64,000 bases of DNA from Citrobacter amalonaticus (GCF_018252635.1 NZ_JAGTXM010000002.1:452962-516961); one strand, 5' to 3'. Counted from the first letter of the stretch, positions 10,012 through 22,427 are shown. The notes: generated by a model not told the origin, from the letters alone. Made by a program: numbers and translations.

Positions 10012-13000
10012 TTAGCTGGCCTCTGACGGGGCATCAGCCACGCCAGGGAGGGGTTCCGGCAACTGCGGCGCGAATCCGCGTAGCCCGACCACATGGACGT
10101 GTTCCGTATTCTGGAAGACTTTACGGACCAGCTTATAGGTGGTGCCCTTCTCCGGACTGATGTTTTCCGGCGCCGCGATGATGAGCTGCATCTGTAAACG
10201 CTCGCACAGTTCGAACAGCGTCGCGATGGAGCGCGCATCCAGACGGGCTGCCTCATCCAGGAACAGCAGACGGCATGGGGAGATATCTTTTCCGCGCAGA
10301 CGGCGCGCTTCATCTTCCCAGCTTTGAACCACCATCACCAGGATCGACATCCCGGTACCGATCGCTTCACCGGTTGACAGTGCACCGGACTCCGCACGTA
10401 GCCAGCCATCGGAGCCACGGTTAACTTCAACTTCCATTTCGAGATAGTTACGGTAGTCCAGCAACTCCTCACCAATGGTTTGCGGCGTACGTTGCCCCAT
10501 GTCGATCTGCGGATTCAGACGCTGATAAAGCTTCGCCAGCGCTTCCGAGAAGGTCAGGCGGTTGCTGTTGAACAGATCCTGATGTTGCTCATGCTGTTCA
10601 GACAACACTTCCAGCAGCGTGGCGTGGGTTTCACGCACATTCACGTTCAGACGTACGCTGTTCACCTGGCCGAACGACACGCTTTGCAGGCCCTGGTTGA
10701 GCTGGCGGATACGGTTCTGTTCACGCTGGATGGTCTTACGAATAATGTTCGCCACGCTACGTGAGCTGATCGCCAGCTTCTGTTCGCGTGAGGTTAGCTC
10801 TTCGGTCAGTCGGCCCAGTTCGATTTCCATCTGTTCGATGGCTTCCACCGGATCGTCGGTACGAATGATATCCTGACGGATACGCTCGCGCAGGTGCTGA
10901 TACACCGCGACGAAGAACTGGATCTTACGTTCCGGACGTTTCGGATCTTCTGACAGACGCAGAACGTCACGCAGATGTTCGTTATCAGCGACTGCCAGAC
11001 GCAGCGCACCCAACGCCTTATCCGACATGGAACGCAGTTCGTCACCGGAGAGATAGGCCAGCTCGCGGCGGTGCAGGCGACGTTCGACGCCGCTGTCTTT
11101 CACCAGGCGCATCACTGCGCACCAACCGGCTTTCGCGGTCACCACCTGCTCACGCATTTCATGGTAATCGCGTTCCAGTTTGCGCAGTTTGCGGGTCAGG
11201 TTATCCATCTCCGCTTCACAGAAGGTGAGCGCTTTTTCGAGCTGATTACGTCGCGCACGGTTGTTACTGAGCTGCGCGTGCAGTTCATCACGACGAATAC
11301 GCGCACGCTCTTCCGCCCCACTGTCGGCACGAACGCCGATATCCTGCAATTCACGTTGCAAATCGTTAAGCAGCTCTTTCTTCGTGTCGTAAGAGCTTTT
11401 CAGTGAAGCCAGAACCTGATTGTACTGGCTCAGTTGCGCCGCATGACCACGCAGGGCTTCACGGGCGCGGGTACGTTCAGCTTCCGCATGTTCGAGTCGC
11501 TCACGCAGCTTTTCGTTCAGGTCGCTGTTGCCGCTGAGCATTTCCGCTGAGTCAGAATAGCCGAAGTGCGCACGACGCTGAACCACTTCGGTCAGCGCAA
11601 ACGCCTGCTGACGCGCATCGCGCTGCGTCTGCTGGGAGTATGCGTAATCTTCTTTCAGTTGTTCAAACTGTTCCGGGTCGCTCTGCAATACCGAAACCAT
11701 CGGCTCCAGTTTCGCCAGTTGGTTACCGTGCTGCTGCACAAAGCGCGCGGCTTCCTGCGCTTCATCCAGACGCTCGCGGATCTCCTCAACGCGGTCTGCC
11801 AGACTGTCGTCAGCCAGCAGGTTCAAACGCGGTAGCAGGCGGTTCAGCGCAGAAACGCCCTCTTTGGCCTGCTCATACTGCAGGCGCTGCTGCTGATTGT
11901 CGTTTTCGTGGGTGGTCAGCGCACGTTCCAGTTCAACGCGGCGGCTGTTGAGCTGACGAATTTCAGCTTCCGGATCGGATTCAAACGCCACCGAAAGATG
12001 GCTGCCGATAAAGCGACTGAACGCCTGATGCAGACGCTGCGTTTTCTGCACGTCAAAGGAAAGCGTGGCAAAACGCTCGGACAGCCCTTCTCGTTCTGCA
12101 TGCAACGCTTCAATGCGGCTTTCTCGCGCCGCACGACCAAACAACGGAACCGACGGGAAGCGAGAATAACGCCACTGGCGGTCGGCGATCTTCACGACCA
12201 CCGCTTTTTCCAGTTCGTCGACGCTAAAGACGCTGTCATCAAACGACTGCGGATCCCCTTCGATGAGATACAAATCTTCCGGACAATCCGTCAATCCTTC
12301 CAGTTGTTCGGAGATCAGCGACAGATCCGGCACCACGATGGCGTGACGCGACGGACCATACAGCGCGGAGAAGTACGGGGCATCTTCAAGACTGACGTCG
12401 TCATAAATTTCTGACAGTAGCACACCGCCGAAACGTTCCGCCAGCGCGTTCAGGCGCTGATCTTCCGAGCCGCCAGGCTGACTTAAACGTTCGATCTCTT
12501 CATCAACCGCATTTTTGCGTGCGCCGACTTCGTCACGTTCAACAATCGCTTCACGCTCACGTTCCAGCAACTGTTGCAAATATTCCGTTACTTCCTGGCC
12601 AGAGGTGAACGTTTCGCCACACTGCTCGCTAAGCTGGCTCAGACTGTTTTGCGCCGCCAGCCAGACAGGCGCACGCTGCATGAGATGCTGAATGCGGGAC
12701 TGGAGCTGTTCCTGCTCCTGACGCAGCGCCATGCGCTGTTCATGCGCGCTGGAGACATTGTCAGACAGCGAGGCGATACGCGCTTCCAGTTCCTGATGCA
12801 AAGCTTCCAGCTCATCAATGTCGAAATTTTTGCCCTGACGTTTACAGAATTCCGCTAACAGACGTTCGGCTTCCTGTTGCTCGCGCAGACGCTGTTCCAG
12901 TTCGCTCAGTCGCATACGCAGCGGCTGTACTTGTTCCGCCAGGTGACGCTGGTCAACGCCTTCACGCAACAGTTCGCGCGCCACGTCCCATGCCTCATTT

Positions 13001-14472
13001 CGCGCCAGCGGACCATTGATCGTCACCACCAGCTGATAGGCTTGCTCGAACTGACTGTGCGCGGTTTGCGCCACGCTCATTTTCTGTTCCAGCGAAAGCA
13101 TTTTTTCGGTCGCTTCCTGCTCTTTCGCCTGGAAGGTTTCCAGCCACTCGGCGGCGCTATCGGCCGTCAGATCCGGCAGATGACACACTGCTCTGGCGCG
13201 CTCCAGCGCCGAGATCGCCTGGTTGTACTGGATGGCGCGGGTCTGCTGAACGTCCAGCGCCTGCTGGTAATCCGCCAGTTGGCTTTTCAGCTCATCCACT
13301 TCCAGCTCAGCAGCTTCGGCGCGGGCTTCGTTCTCTTCCTGACGATCGGCGGCTTCTGCCACTACTTCGTTTTGTTCTTCGAGACGGATCTGCAACTCGT
13401 CGAGATCCGCTTCATAACGTTCAATTTTTTCTTGCTGACGTAGCGCCGTTTGTACCAGGTTCAGGTGATCGCTTGCCGCCTGATAATCGGCTTCGAGATC
13501 GCCTTCCGCGCCGTTGTGCTCGCCCAACTCACGCGCCATGTCGACGTGCTTATACTGCTCCGCCGCCAGCTGTTTACGCGACGTGTACAATTCTCGACGG
13601 AATTCCAGCGCTTTATCGAGGTGGATCCGGCGCTCGTTGGCGTGACGCATATAGTCCGCCGCCACATAGTTGGTGGCTTCGCTGATCAGGTGTTTAAACA
13701 GATCGCGATCGGACTGGGTAACACGGATGGCTTCCAGCGTCAGACGGTTTTCCCGCAGCGCGGCTTCCATATCCTGGAACGCCTTACGCACCCCGCTGTT
13801 TTCCGGCAACAGGTAGTCACGCAGAGAACGGGTGATCGCGCTGGAAATCCCGCCGTACAACGACGCTTCAATCAGGCGATAGAATTTACTACGGTCTGAC
13901 GCAGAGCGCAGACGACGGGCGATGAGGCCCAGATCGAACATCAGCGAATGGTAATCGGTGATCGAGTTGAACTGCTTAAACTGCACGCCTTCCATCTCGT
14001 CGAGCTTCTCTTTCAGCTCCGTCAACGGCAGGACGCGCGCCTGACGTTCGTTCAGCGTCTCCGTTACCAGTTGCGTGGGCTGCACGGACATCGGCAGTCC
14101 CTGAATGGCAAACGGTTTGATGTCGACTTTACGGTCGCGTCCGGCAACCTGCTGCAAACGCACCCCCACCACCACGCGCTGATGGCGCGAGTTGATGGTA
14201 TCGAGCATCGAATAACAGACACCCGCTTTCAGCTTACCGTGCAGACCTTTGTCGCGTGAGCCGCTGGTCGCCCCGGCTTCGGTAGTGTTACGAAAGTGCA
14301 GCAGGGTTAAGTCCGGGATCAGCGCCGTGACGAATGCCGCCATGGTGGTGGATTTCCCCGCGCCGTTGCCTCCGGAAAGCGTGGTAACCAGTTCATCCAG
14401 GTCAAAGGTACGGGCAAAGAAACCGTTCCAGTTAATCAGCGTTAGTGAGCGAAATTTACCGCGTTCAATCAT
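10012..14472 (-). CDS. mukB: Chromosome partition protein MukB (SMC-like ATPase)
   Basis: MukB is the ATPase of the MukBEF condensin that extrudes DNA loops and works with topoisomerase IV. It has 1486 residues. The N-terminal head half carries Walker [10 protein letters not shown] at 34-42. Very long Glu/Arg/Gln-rich coiled-coil arms flank a hinge around residues 650-800. The C-terminal head half has the signature ALSTGE and Walker [13 protein letters not shown]. Its ATG overlaps the mukE stop by one base (TAATG), implying translational coupling. A terminator follows at 9978-10005. The C-terminal tail is variable and acidic/proline-rich. Confidence 0.97.
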   Translation of the reverse strand: MIERGKFRSLTLINWNGFFARTFDLDELVTTLSGGNGAGKSTTMAAFVTALIPDLTLLHFRNTTEAGATSGSRDKGLHGKLKAGVCYSMLDTINSRHQRVVVGVRLQQVAGRDRKVDIKPFAIQGLPMSVQPTQLVTETLNERQARVLPLTELKEKLDEMEGVQFKQFNSITDYHSLMFDLGLIARRLRSASDRSKFYRLIEASLYGGISSAITRSLRDYLLPENSGVRKAFQDMEAALRENRLTLEAIRVTQSDRDLFKHLISEATNYVAADYMRHANERRIHLDKALEFRRELYTSRKQLAAEQYKHVDMARELGEHNGAEGDLEADYQAASDHLNLVQTALRQQEKIERYEADLDELQIRLEEQNEVVAEAADRQEENEARAEAAELEVDELKSQLADYQQALDVQQTRAIQYNQAISALERARAVCHLPDLTADSAAEWLETFQAKEQEATEKMLSLEQKMSVAQTAHSQFEQAYQLVVTINGPLARNEAWDVARELLREGVDQRHLAEQVQPLRMRLSELEQRLREQQEAERLLAEFCKRQGKNFDIDELEALHQELEARIASLSDNVSSAHEQRMALRQEQEQLQSRIQHLMQRAPVWLAAQNSLSQLSEQCGETFTSGQEVTEYLQQLLEREREAIVERDEVGARKNAVDEEIERLSQPGGSEDQRLNALAERFGGVLLSEIYDDVSLEDAPYFSALYGPSRHAIVVPDLSLISEQLEGLTDCPEDLYLIEGDPQSFDDSVFSVDELEKAVVVKIADRQWRYSRFPSVPLFGRAARESRIEALHAEREGLSERFATLSFDVQKTQRLHQAFSRFIGSHLSVAFESDPEAEIRQLNSRRVELERALTTHENDNQQQRLQYEQAKEGVSALNRLLPRLNLLADDSLADRVEEIRERLDEAQEAARFVQQHGNQLAKLEPMVSVLQSDPEQFEQLKEDYAYSQQTQRDARQQAFALTEVVQRRAHFGYSDSAEMLSGNSDLNEKLRERLEHAEAERTRAREALRGHAAQLSQYNQVLASLKSSYDTKKELLNDLQRELQDIGVRADSGAEERARIRRDELHAQLSNNRARRNQLEKALTFCEAEMDNLTRKLRKLERDYHEMREQVVTAKAGWCAVMRLVKDSGVERRLHRRELAYLSGDELRSMSDKALGALRLAVADNEHLRDVLRLSEDPKRPERKIQFFVAVYQHLRERIRQDIIRTDDPVEAIEQMEIELGRLTEELTSREQKLAISSRSVANIIRKTIQREQNRIRQLNQGLQSVSFGQVNSVRLNVNVRETHATLLEVLSEQHEQHQDLFNSNRLTFSEALAKLYQRLNPQIDMGQRTPQTIGEELLDYRNYLEMEVEVNRGSDGWLRAESGALSTGEAIGTGMSILVMVVQSWEDEARRLRGKDISPCRLLFLDEAARLDARSIATLFELCERLQMQLIIAAPENISPEKGTTYKLVRKVFQNTEHVHVVGLRGFAPQLPEPLPGVADAPSEAS

Positions 14473-15176
14473 TATTCTTCTTCTCCACTGTCCGGCTGAT
14501 TCTCTTCGGTCTCATCATTGAGCTGTAGGTGGTTTTCGACCGGCATCGCTTCGCCATCGCGAATCAGGCGACGCTGCGCTTCCCGCGGATCATCACCACT
14601 GCGTACATCCGCGCCAAAGCGGAACACCGATTCCGTAATACGGAATTTGCTGCTGTCGTGTCCCATAAACCACACCATGCCCAGACGACGCAGACGGTTT
14701 AACGACGAGCGCATTTTTTCCTGTAACTTCTGGCGGTCGACGTCAGAGCCGGTTGAGCGGTTATTCACCAGCTTCAACAGCCTGGCTTCGTCAGCCAGCG
14801 TCAACAGTTCGTCGTACAACTCCTGCTGAGTGAAAATCCCCTCATTCGCCAGGCGCTCCGGACTAAGATAGAGGTAGCAGAGAATTTTACCGACCATCAT
14901 GTCCAGTTCAGACAACACGGAACGCGGGATAATGGTCGTTGAACGCGGACGCAGATAGAAAAAACCTTCCGGCGCACGGATCAATTCCACGTTATAGCGG
15001 CTGTAAAACTCTTCCAGGTAATCCTGAAAGTCCATCAGAAATGCATGATTATCCAGTTCATCCAGACCGATGTGGCGGCCTGAACGTAATGCGCTATCCA
15101 GCGCCGGAAATAACGGATTCGCCAGCGCCTGCGCCAGCTTAACCGGCATCACTTGTTCAATATTTGTCAATGACAT
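14472..15176 (-). CDS. mukE: Chromosome partition protein MukE
   Basis: MukE is a winged-helix subunit that bridges MukF and MukB heads in the condensin complex. The product is 234 residues, equal to E. coli, starting [16 protein letters not shown]. The open frame extends nine codons upstream, but ATG 15176 fits the family. Its start lies 20 bases inside the end of mukF, and its stop overlaps the mukB start. The C-terminus is acidic and unstructured in appearance ([15 protein letters not shown]). Confidence 0.95.
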   Translation of the reverse strand: MSLTNIEQVMPVKLAQALANPLFPALDSALRSGRHIGLDELDNHAFLMDFQDYLEEFYSRYNVELIRAPEGFFYLRPRSTTIIPRSVLSELDMMVGKILCYLYLSPERLANEGIFTQQELYDELLTLADEARLLKLVNNRSTGSDVDRQKLQEKMRSSLNRLRRLGMVWFMGHDSSKFRITESVFRFGADVRSGDDPREAQRRLIRDGEAMPVENHLQLNDETEENQPDSGEEE

Positions 15177-16479
15177 GCGCCTGTACCTTGGCTCCGTAAT
15201 CATTAATCGGCTGCCATTTGGCTGGCAGTCCGGTGAAGTCTGCTTGCGCTACGCCAAGGCGTACCGCCTGATCGATAACAATGCGCGCAACGTCGAAATG
15301 ACGCGCTCGCGGATATTGCGCAAGATACTCGCGCACTACCAGGCCGAGATCCAGCGGCGTCTCTTTCGATTTATAGATAGCCAGTTGGCCTTCGATAATC
15401 GCCGCCAGCTGTTCGCGGATCTCGTTAAACTCTTCGTACTCTAAGTCCGGCGGAAGTTCCCCGGTGACTTCTTCATCACGCAGCGCCATCTCTTCGTCAC
15501 GCATATCCAGCAGACGATCGGCGTTGGCATAGGTCAGCGCCCACGGCTCGTCAAAGTAGGTCTGCACGGACTGACGTAAGCGCTGAGCAAAGACGCGGTT
15601 TTTATCCATATCAATGGCGGTACGGATAAATTTGTGGACGTGGCGGTCATAACCGATCCACAGGTCGATCGACTGCTGGCCCCAACTGATAATGCGATCG
15701 AGCTTGCTTTGCAGGTCAAACACGAGGCGATCAACAAAATGCAGATCGTCATGAGCCAGCGTCGCATCCTGAATGCGCAACAGGTTAGCCTGCAATTTAT
15801 CGCCTGCCGCTTCCAGCGTATCCTGCAATTCGCGCAGGGTACCGGAGGTTTCTGAGAGTAGCAGTTCACAGCTCGAAATCGCCGCGCGCCAGTCTTTATT
15901 CAACAACTGCGCAATATCATCTTTTACCTGCTGCTGCTGTTCATCCATGATGCGCTGTGTCAGATCGATACTGTCGAAAATCTCTGCGACCGAATACTTG
16001 AGCGGCGCATAGACGTTGCGATGCCAGTGGAACTCATCGCCGCCCTCATCGGCGGCATCCGCCGCGCGCTTGAGTTCACCCGCCACGATCGACAACTGCA
16101 TCGACAGACGCAGTGTGGAAAATTCACGTTGACGAATATAGTAATCAGTAATGCCAATGCCGAGCGGCGTCAGGCGATAAATCGCGTTTCCATCTGCCTG
16201 CTCACTGGTAAAGCGGTTCAGCAGACGTTGACGCACCATATCGTTGATCGCATTGTTCGCGCGCACGCCAATGGTTTCGCTGGTTTGCTCAAACGCATCA
16301 CTCACATGGCGGAACGCATCCACCAGTTCGCCTTCGCTCATCTCACCGTCCAGGCGCTCGCCGTTCAGCGTGGCCACCGCCAGCAGGAACGAAAGTCGGT
16401 CTACCGGCAGCGAGATAGAGAAGTCATTTTTTCTGGCCCAGGCAACCAGTTCGGGGACTGTCTGGGAAAATTCACTCAT
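15157..16479 (-). CDS. mukF: Chromosome partition protein MukF (kleisin)
   Basis: MukF is the kleisin subunit of MukBEF, linking the MukB heads and binding MukE dimers. The 440 residues comprise an N-terminal winged-helix dimerisation domain (about 1-115), a helical bundle and linker, and a C-terminal winged helix that contacts the MukB head. It starts three bases after the cmoM stop and overlaps mukE by 20 bases. cmoM-mukFEB is therefore one operon, as in E. coli. Confidence 0.96.
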   Translation of the reverse strand: MSEFSQTVPELVAWARKNDFSISLPVDRLSFLLAVATLNGERLDGEMSEGELVDAFRHVSDAFEQTSETIGVRANNAINDMVRQRLLNRFTSEQADGNAIYRLTPLGIGITDYYIRQREFSTLRLSMQLSIVAGELKRAADAADEGGDEFHWHRNVYAPLKYSVAEIFDSIDLTQRIMDEQQQQVKDDIAQLLNKDWRAAISSCELLLSETSGTLRELQDTLEAAGDKLQANLLRIQDATLAHDDLHFVDRLVFDLQSKLDRIISWGQQSIDLWIGYDRHVHKFIRTAIDMDKNRVFAQRLRQSVQTYFDEPWALTYANADRLLDMRDEEMALRDEEVTGELPPDLEYEEFNEIREQLAAIIEGQLAIYKSKETPLDLGLVVREYLAQYPRARHFDVARIVIDQAVRLGVAQADFTGLPAKWQPINDYGAKVQAHVIDKY

Positions 16480-16482
16480 AGG

Positions 16483-17262
16483 TTATCCTTGCATCTGCGG
16501 CTTACGCGCGGTGACGTGAATGTAACGCCCCAGGCTGACATACGGTTCCTGGCGACAGTAACGCGTTTCTAATTCAAGCAATATCTCATAACAGTCACGC
16601 TGCTGATGTTTCTCACGCAGATAATCATGAAACACACGCACCCCGGTCTTCCCGGTGATCTGCCAGCCAATCTGTTCAAGCCACTGGTAAACCTGTCCAG
16701 GCTCACGCGGATAGTCTGGCGAAAGGGTGCGCTTCTTACGTTTGGGCATCCCTATCTGCACGTAGTCAAAGTTCCCCGCCACCATGTTATGCATCAACAG
16801 ACCGTTGGCATTGTAGAACATTAAAGACAGTACGCCACCGGGACGCAATACCGACCAGAGGGTCTCTAACACGCTGACCGGATCGGCCACCCACTCCAGC
16901 ACAGCGTGAAACAATATCAGATCAACGGCGCTTTCCAAATGCGAAGCGACGTCCTGAGCCGCGCATTGTGTGAAATGCATGTTGTGGCTCACACCTTTGG
17001 CTTCTGCCGCCCGTTGCGCTCGGGCAATCATCTCACCGGACACATCGCACAACGTCACGTGATGACCACGTTCTGCCATTTTAATGGCTGTCTGCCCTTC
17101 ACCGCCCCCGGCGTCCAGCACACGCAGTTTTTGTGAGCCGAAGTCCGCCAGAATACGGTCGAGATCCTGCCACAGGATTGCCTGCCTTAGCTGCCCCTTT
17201 GTGGTGCCGTAAATATTACGGGAAAACTTCTCAGCAATGTCATCAAAATTGCGATCCCGCAT
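16483..17262 (-). CDS. cmoM: tRNA 5-carboxymethoxyuridine methyltransferase
   Basis: Formerly smtA. CmoM uses SAM to methylate cmo5U34 to mcmo5U34 in certain tRNAs. The product is 259 residues beginning MRDRNFDDIAEKFSRN. The open frame starts four codons earlier, but this ATG is the family start and has GGAGAG upstream. The SAM-binding motif I is LDAGGGEGQT, and motifs CDVSGEM and LILFHAVLEWV follow, typical of a class I methyltransferase. It is the first gene of the muk operon and diverges from elyC. Confidence 0.94.
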   Translation of the reverse strand: MRDRNFDDIAEKFSRNIYGTTKGQLRQAILWQDLDRILADFGSQKLRVLDAGGGEGQTAIKMAERGHHVTLCDVSGEMIARAQRAAEAKGVSHNMHFTQCAAQDVASHLESAVDLILFHAVLEWVADPVSVLETLWSVLRPGGVLSLMFYNANGLLMHNMVAGNFDYVQIGMPKRKKRTLSPDYPREPGQVYQWLEQIGWQITGKTGVRVFHDYLREKHQQRDCYEILLELETRYCRQEPYVSLGRYIHVTARKPQMQG

Positions 17263-17397
17263 CGGGCTCTCCACAGGCTGGCTTAGGTGTTCTCTGATAA
17301 AACCGCTATTTTGTCACACCCGCGCGGAGAATGAACCTCTCTGGTGTAATATCCCGATTATTCTTCTGCTATATGGTCAAAAAAGGAACCAAAAAGG

Positions 17398-18177
17398 ATG
17401 CTTTTTACACTGAAGAAAGTGATTGGCGGCATGCTGCTGCCTCTCCCTTTTCTGCTCCTGATGATGGGGATCGGTCTGGCACTGTTGTGGTGTAGCCGTT
17501 TTCAGAAAACCGGGAAGGTTTTTATCAGCTTCAGTTGGCTGGCGCTGTTCCTGCTCAGTCTGCAACCTGTTGCTGACCATCTGCTGCGGCCGATAGAAAG
17601 TCGTTACCCTACCTGGCAGGATGCACAGAAAGTCAAATACATCGTCGTACTGGGCGGCGGCTATACCTGGAACCCACAGTGGGCGCCCAGTTCCAACCTG
17701 ATCAATAACAGTCTGCCGCGTCTTAATGAGGGAGTACGCTTGTGGCGGGCTAACCCGGGTTCGAAATTGATTTTTACCGGCGCGAATGCCAGAACCAATC
17801 CAGTGAGCACGGCGGAGGTTGGCGCGCGGGTGGCGCAATCGCTGGGCGTTCCGGGAGAAGACATCATTACCCTCGACAAGCCCAGGGATACCGAAGAAGA
17901 AGCCGCTGCCGTGAAGCAGGCTATTGGCGACGCGCCATTCCTGCTGGTCACTTCAGCCTCTCATCTGCCGCGAGCGATAATTTTCTTTCAGCAGGCCGGG
18001 TTAAATCCGCTGCCGGCTCCGGCGAATCAACTGGCTATCGACTCCCCGTTGAATCCGTGGGAACGGGCGATCCCTTCTCCCGTATGGTTGATGCATAGCG
18101 AGCGTGCAAGCTACGAGACGCTGGGGAGAATCTGGCAATGGCTGAAAGGAACGTCAGGCGAGCCAGGGCAGGAGTGA
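17398..18177 (+). CDS. elyC: Envelope biogenesis factor ElyC (DUF218)
   Basis: Formerly ycbC. In E. coli loss of ElyC blocks peptidoglycan assembly at low temperature and the role involves the undecaprenyl carrier; the biochemical activity is unsettled. The 259-residue protein has two membrane segments at the N-terminus (about 10-32 and 40-57) and a DUF218 domain beginning at YIVVLGGG, with conserved blocks FTGA and LLVTSASHLPRA. Its last 24 bases overlap the end of the convergent ycbJ. Confidence 0.92.
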   Translation: MLFTLKKVIGGMLLPLPFLLLMMGIGLALLWCSRFQKTGKVFISFSWLALFLLSLQPVADHLLRPIESRYPTWQDAQKVKYIVVLGGGYTWNPQWAPSSNLINNSLPRLNEGVRLWRANPGSKLIFTGANARTNPVSTAEVGARVAQSLGVPGEDIITLDKPRDTEEEAAAVKQAIGDAPFLLVTSASHLPRAIIFFQQAGLNPLPAPANQLAIDSPLNPWERAIPSPVWLMHSERASYETLGRIWQWLKGTSGEPGQE

Positions 18178-19047
18178 TTTTGCAGCGTGATCAAAATGAG
18201 ATCGGTTAAAACGCCCGGTATTGACCAGTTGCGCAACTTCATCCCATAACACATATAACCAACGCCGCCAGATGAACGATTCCGCCACTGGCGCGCGTTG
18301 CAGGTAGTGCCAGAACAACCCTTCCGCCAGCGTGTTGTCCATCAGCCGGAACAGTTCGTACTCTCGTGGAGCCCAGAGCATGATACCCGGCCCTACCATC
18401 GCCAGAAGCTGGTCGCTGCGGGCGTCTTTTAACATGCTGCGCAGACTGAAATTGCCATGCACCAGCACACAGTTGTCGTTAAAACCGTCAAACAGCGCTG
18501 GCAAACATTCGCGGGTGCGAAACAAAATGCGTTTATCCTGCATCGTCAACCCGGTGTTATTGAACTGGTTGAGCGTACTCCAGAGCACTTCAACCCGCTG
18601 GCGGTACCAGGAGGGCCAGATGTTCTCCTGCGTATTGTCCACCGCGCCGACACAACCCCGGCTATCCTGTCGATGCCAGGCCAGTAACCCTTCGACAATC
18701 TGATCTTTGAGCTGCTCCCAGCGCTCTGGCGTCCGGGCCGGTGCTTCAACGGGGACCCCGCGCAGACGTTCCAGGAGTAAGACATCCGGACCGGGATGTT
18801 CATCGTGAGTCATCACCCCGTAAATGACCGGCATTCGCACGGTACCGCTACGCGCTAACATGGTAGTTTTCCAGGCCAGTTGCTGTGCAACTCCTGGCGT
18901 AGTGAAACTTTGGGCCATCAGCGGCATCGGGTTACCCTGACTGTCGTAGAGCGACCACAGTGCAGTGTCGACTTTTTCATTCACGCATTCAATGCGGCTC
19001 AGTTTTTCGCCCAGTAAATGACTTAATTCGGCGCGCAGCTGTTCCAT
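18154..19047 (-). CDS. ycbJ: Phosphotransferase-like protein YcbJ
   Basis: This is a 297-residue conserved protein of unknown role with an aminoglycoside phosphotransferase/protein-kinase-like fold. The segment VLVHGNFSLRSML resembles the catalytic HGD loop of that superfamily, but the Asp is replaced by Asn (HGN), so catalysis is uncertain. A candidate metal-binding Asp is not obvious. The start ATG 19047 is preceded by GAGGG and a small hairpin. The 3' end overlaps elyC by 24 bases in a convergent arrangement. Confidence 0.88.
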   Translation of the reverse strand: MEQLRAELSHLLGEKLSRIECVNEKVDTALWSLYDSQGNPMPLMAQSFTTPGVAQQLAWKTTMLARSGTVRMPVIYGVMTHDEHPGPDVLLLERLRGVPVEAPARTPERWEQLKDQIVEGLLAWHRQDSRGCVGAVDNTQENIWPSWYRQRVEVLWSTLNQFNNTGLTMQDKRILFRTRECLPALFDGFNDNCVLVHGNFSLRSMLKDARSDQLLAMVGPGIMLWAPREYELFRLMDNTLAEGLFWHYLQRAPVAESFIWRRWLYVLWDEVAQLVNTGRFNRSHFDHAAKSLLPWLA

Positions 19048-19060
19048 TCAGATTGCCCTC

Positions 19061-19080
19061 ATAAAAGCTACTGCTTTTAT
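19061..19080 (-). other. Hairpin next to the ycbJ ribosome-binding site
   Basis: ATAAAAGC and GCTTTTAT form a perfect 8-bp stem with a 4-base loop. On the ycbJ strand the stem ends directly before GAGGG, the likely Shine-Dalgarno, about 14 bases from the start codon. An outer CTC upstream could pair with the GAG of that site. Confidence 0.5.
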
Positions 19081-19156
19081 AATGAGCGCCACACCGACGG
19101 ATGTCACCCGGATGAGATCAATTGTTGAAAGAAAAAACGTGGAAAATCGTAACGGT

Positions 19157-19190
19157 ACGACACTCCTCTCACTAAAGAGCGGAGTGTCGT
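19157..19190 (-). other. Inverted repeat after kdsB, possible terminator
   Basis: ACGACACTCC and GGAGTGTCGT are perfect 10-base inverted repeats separated by 14 bases, which can pair further (TCT/AGA). The element begins eight bases past the kdsB stop. No T-run follows on the kdsB strand, so it is either a non-canonical terminator or an RNA-stabilising 3' hairpin. Confidence 0.55.
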
Positions 19191-19198
19191 AAAGAAAA

Positions 19199-20124
<926 letters not shown>

Positions 20125-20175
20125 AGTTCCTCCAGATGGACCGGGTAGTGAATCGGAGAATCTTATCATACTCGC

Positions 20176-21408
20176 TCATGTGACTGCGTCTATTTCCCAC
20201 CCCTGCCGACATTGCGTAAATATCCCCTCCGGACAGTAGCCCAGCGTCACGCGAACGGCCTTCTGCCAGCGGGCAAAATCGGTTATCGCCTGCTGTAATC
20301 CATTTTGCAGCATCACCCCTGGCTTTACTCCCTCTTGCAGATAGAGAGAAATAATTTCCAGCACGCCCGTCTTACGGTGCATTTTGGCATCCATCCGCCC
20401 CACCAGTTGCCCCCGGTGCAGTAAAGGCAGAACAAAATAGCCATACTGGCGCTTCGGGGCTGGCGTGTAGCACTCCAGTCGATAGCTGAAATCAAACAGT
20501 TGCTCCGCACGTTTCCGATCCCAGACCACCGGATCAAACGGCGACAACACCGCACTATGCGTCGCCGTCAGCTTTCCTGCCAGCGCCTGCTCAAGCTGCG
20601 GCAACAAATCCGCATGCAACCACAGCCGGCCAAGATTTTCGACCTCTACCGGAATGATGCGCTGCTGTTCAGCCCTCACGTCGCGCCAGTTTTGTAATTC
20701 GGGACGTTTCAGACGATAGTAATCTGCCAGCCATTGTTCACGAAAAATCCCCAGGCTGCGCGCACTGTTGTCCAGCATGGCAGACTCCGCTTGTGTCCGG
20801 GGTAGCAGATCGCGCGCATCATCCCAGTGTGGCATTACGCGATGCGTCAGATCGTACACGCGCTGGAAATTGCGCCGTTCAACCACCATCACTTTTCCTG
20901 CCGTAAACAGCCCTTCCAGATGCAGCTTGTGCGGCTTCCAGTCCCACCAGCCACTGCTTCCTTTACGCGGGTGCTCAAAGTCTGCCGAGCGTACGGGTCC
21001 ATTTTGATGAATATGCTGCAACAGTTGCTCAATTTCACCGGCATGCTCTTTCATCCACGCCGCCTGATACTTCCAGCCCATTTTTTCGGGGGCCAGCATC
21101 CGGTGGCGTATCAACGTGAAGTCACTGCGCGGCAGGAAACAGGCCTCATGAGCCCAGTATTCCATCAACTCACCCCGCGACAAGGCCTCATCCAGCCACT
21201 GTATCGAGTAATCGCCCAGTCTACTGAACAGTACAAGGTAGGGACTGCGGGCAACAATATTGATGGTGTCAATTTGCAGCAGCGACATGCGGGTAATTGT
21301 CGGCAGGATATCGCTCGCCAGCGCACGGCGGCGTGGTTTTTTTAATAGTCCCTGGGCAGCGAGATGGAGATTACGGGCATCCGTAAGCGAAAGGTGCGGC
21401 AACGACAT
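20176..21408 (-). CDS. ycaQ: Interstrand crosslink DNA glycosylase YcaQ (AlkX)
   Basis: YcaQ is a winged-helix (HTH_42) DNA glycosylase that in E. coli unhooks nitrogen-mustard-type interstrand crosslinks and removes N7-alkylpurines. The 410 residues include the motif LLQIDTINIV near residues 43-52; its Gln-Ile-Asp matches the catalytic Q-x-D motif described for this branch of the family. Tandem winged-helix character is seen across the middle (LSRGELMEYWAHEACFLP, SADFEHP). It lies 51 bases upstream of ycaR and 41 bases downstream of lpxK, in the lipid A operon although its role is DNA repair. Confidence 0.93.
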   Translation of the reverse strand: MSLPHLSLTDARNLHLAAQGLLKKPRRRALASDILPTITRMSLLQIDTINIVARSPYLVLFSRLGDYSIQWLDEALSRGELMEYWAHEACFLPRSDFTLIRHRMLAPEKMGWKYQAAWMKEHAGEIEQLLQHIHQNGPVRSADFEHPRKGSSGWWDWKPHKLHLEGLFTAGKVMVVERRNFQRVYDLTHRVMPHWDDARDLLPRTQAESAMLDNSARSLGIFREQWLADYYRLKRPELQNWRDVRAEQQRIIPVEVENLGRLWLHADLLPQLEQALAGKLTATHSAVLSPFDPVVWDRKRAEQLFDFSYRLECYTPAPKRQYGYFVLPLLHRGQLVGRMDAKMHRKTGVLEIISLYLQEGVKPGVMLQNGLQQAITDFARWQKAVRVTLGYCPEGIFTQCRQGWEIDAVT

Positions 21409-21449
21409 TCATGATTCCCTCATTTGTACGCTGCCGTCATGGTGATGCG

Positions 21450-22427
21450 CTAACGCGTCAGCGAGATCAATTTTTCGAGTAATGTCTCAGGTTCTGTCCC
21501 CGACAAATGTGCATCGACAGGAAGATACCACCAGTTGTCTTCAGCAAAAGCACGGCACTTCACGGCGTCCTTCTCCGTCATGACCAGCGTTTGCGACCTG
21601 TTCAGTAAGCCGTTGATATCACGCGAAGTCAATGCCTGATGATCCGCCAGCGGCACACATTTTTGTGGCTGTACGCCACAGGCCTCTAACGTGGCAAAAA
21701 AGCGCGGCGGATGGCCAATACCGGCCATCGCCACGACATTTTGCAGTTGCGCGACATCACGACGCTCACCGGTACGCAGATTCACGGCCAGCCCTGGCGC
21801 CAGACGCATCGGGATCTCGCCCGCCTGCGGGATACCACCGTTGACAATGACCGCATCCACTGTTTTCAGGCGACCTGCCCGCTCCCGCATCGGACCTGCC
21901 GGTAGCCACCAGCCATTGCCGAAGCGACGAACGCCATCAACCACCACAATCTCGACATCGCGGGCCAGACGGTAGTGCTGAAGACCATCATCGGTAACGA
22001 TAATCTGCACGTCATGGTGCGCCAGAATCGCGCTTACCGCATCGGCCCGGTTGGGTGACACTGCAACCGGCGCACCGGTGCGCTGATAAATCAGCACCGG
22101 TTCATCACCGGCTTCCGCCGTGGGGGTTTCGGCATTCAACAGCAAGGGATAGGACGCCGCTTTGCCGCCATAACCACGAGAAACCACCCCAACGCGAAGA
22201 CCGCGCTGCTGGAGTTGTTCCACCAGCCAGATCACTACCGGCGTTTTGCCGTTGCCGCCCGCTGTCAGGTTACCGACCACCACTACCGGTACCGGTGCGC
22301 GCCAGGCGCGTTTGATCCCAACCGCGTAGCACAGACGAATCGCCCCGCTCACCAGGCCATATAGCCAGGAAAGAGGGAGTAACAGTCGCCACAAGGGCGA
22401 CTCACCGGACCAGATACGCTGGATCAT
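21450..22427 (-). CDS. lpxK: Tetraacyldisaccharide 4'-kinase
   Basis: LpxK phosphorylates the 4' position of the lipid A disaccharide precursor to form lipid IVA at the inner membrane. The 325-residue protein has a hydrophobic N-terminal segment (about 13-35, membrane anchor) and a P-loop TAGGNGKT at 55-62. [12 protein letters not shown] segment follows, the conserved DGxQH motif of the family. Its start overlaps the msbA stop by four bases (ATGA), so translation of the two is probably coupled. Confidence 0.97.
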   Translation of the reverse strand: MIQRIWSGESPLWRLLLPLSWLYGLVSGAIRLCYAVGIKRAWRAPVPVVVVGNLTAGGNGKTPVVIWLVEQLQQRGLRVGVVSRGYGGKAASYPLLLNAETPTAEAGDEPVLIYQRTGAPVAVSPNRADAVSAILAHHDVQIIVTDDGLQHYRLARDVEIVVVDGVRRFGNGWWLPAGPMRERAGRLKTVDAVIVNGGIPQAGEIPMRLAPGLAVNLRTGERRDVAQLQNVVAMAGIGHPPRFFATLEACGVQPQKCVPLADHQALTSRDINGLLNRSQTLVMTEKDAVKCRAFAEDNWWYLPVDAHLSGTEPETLLEKLISLTR

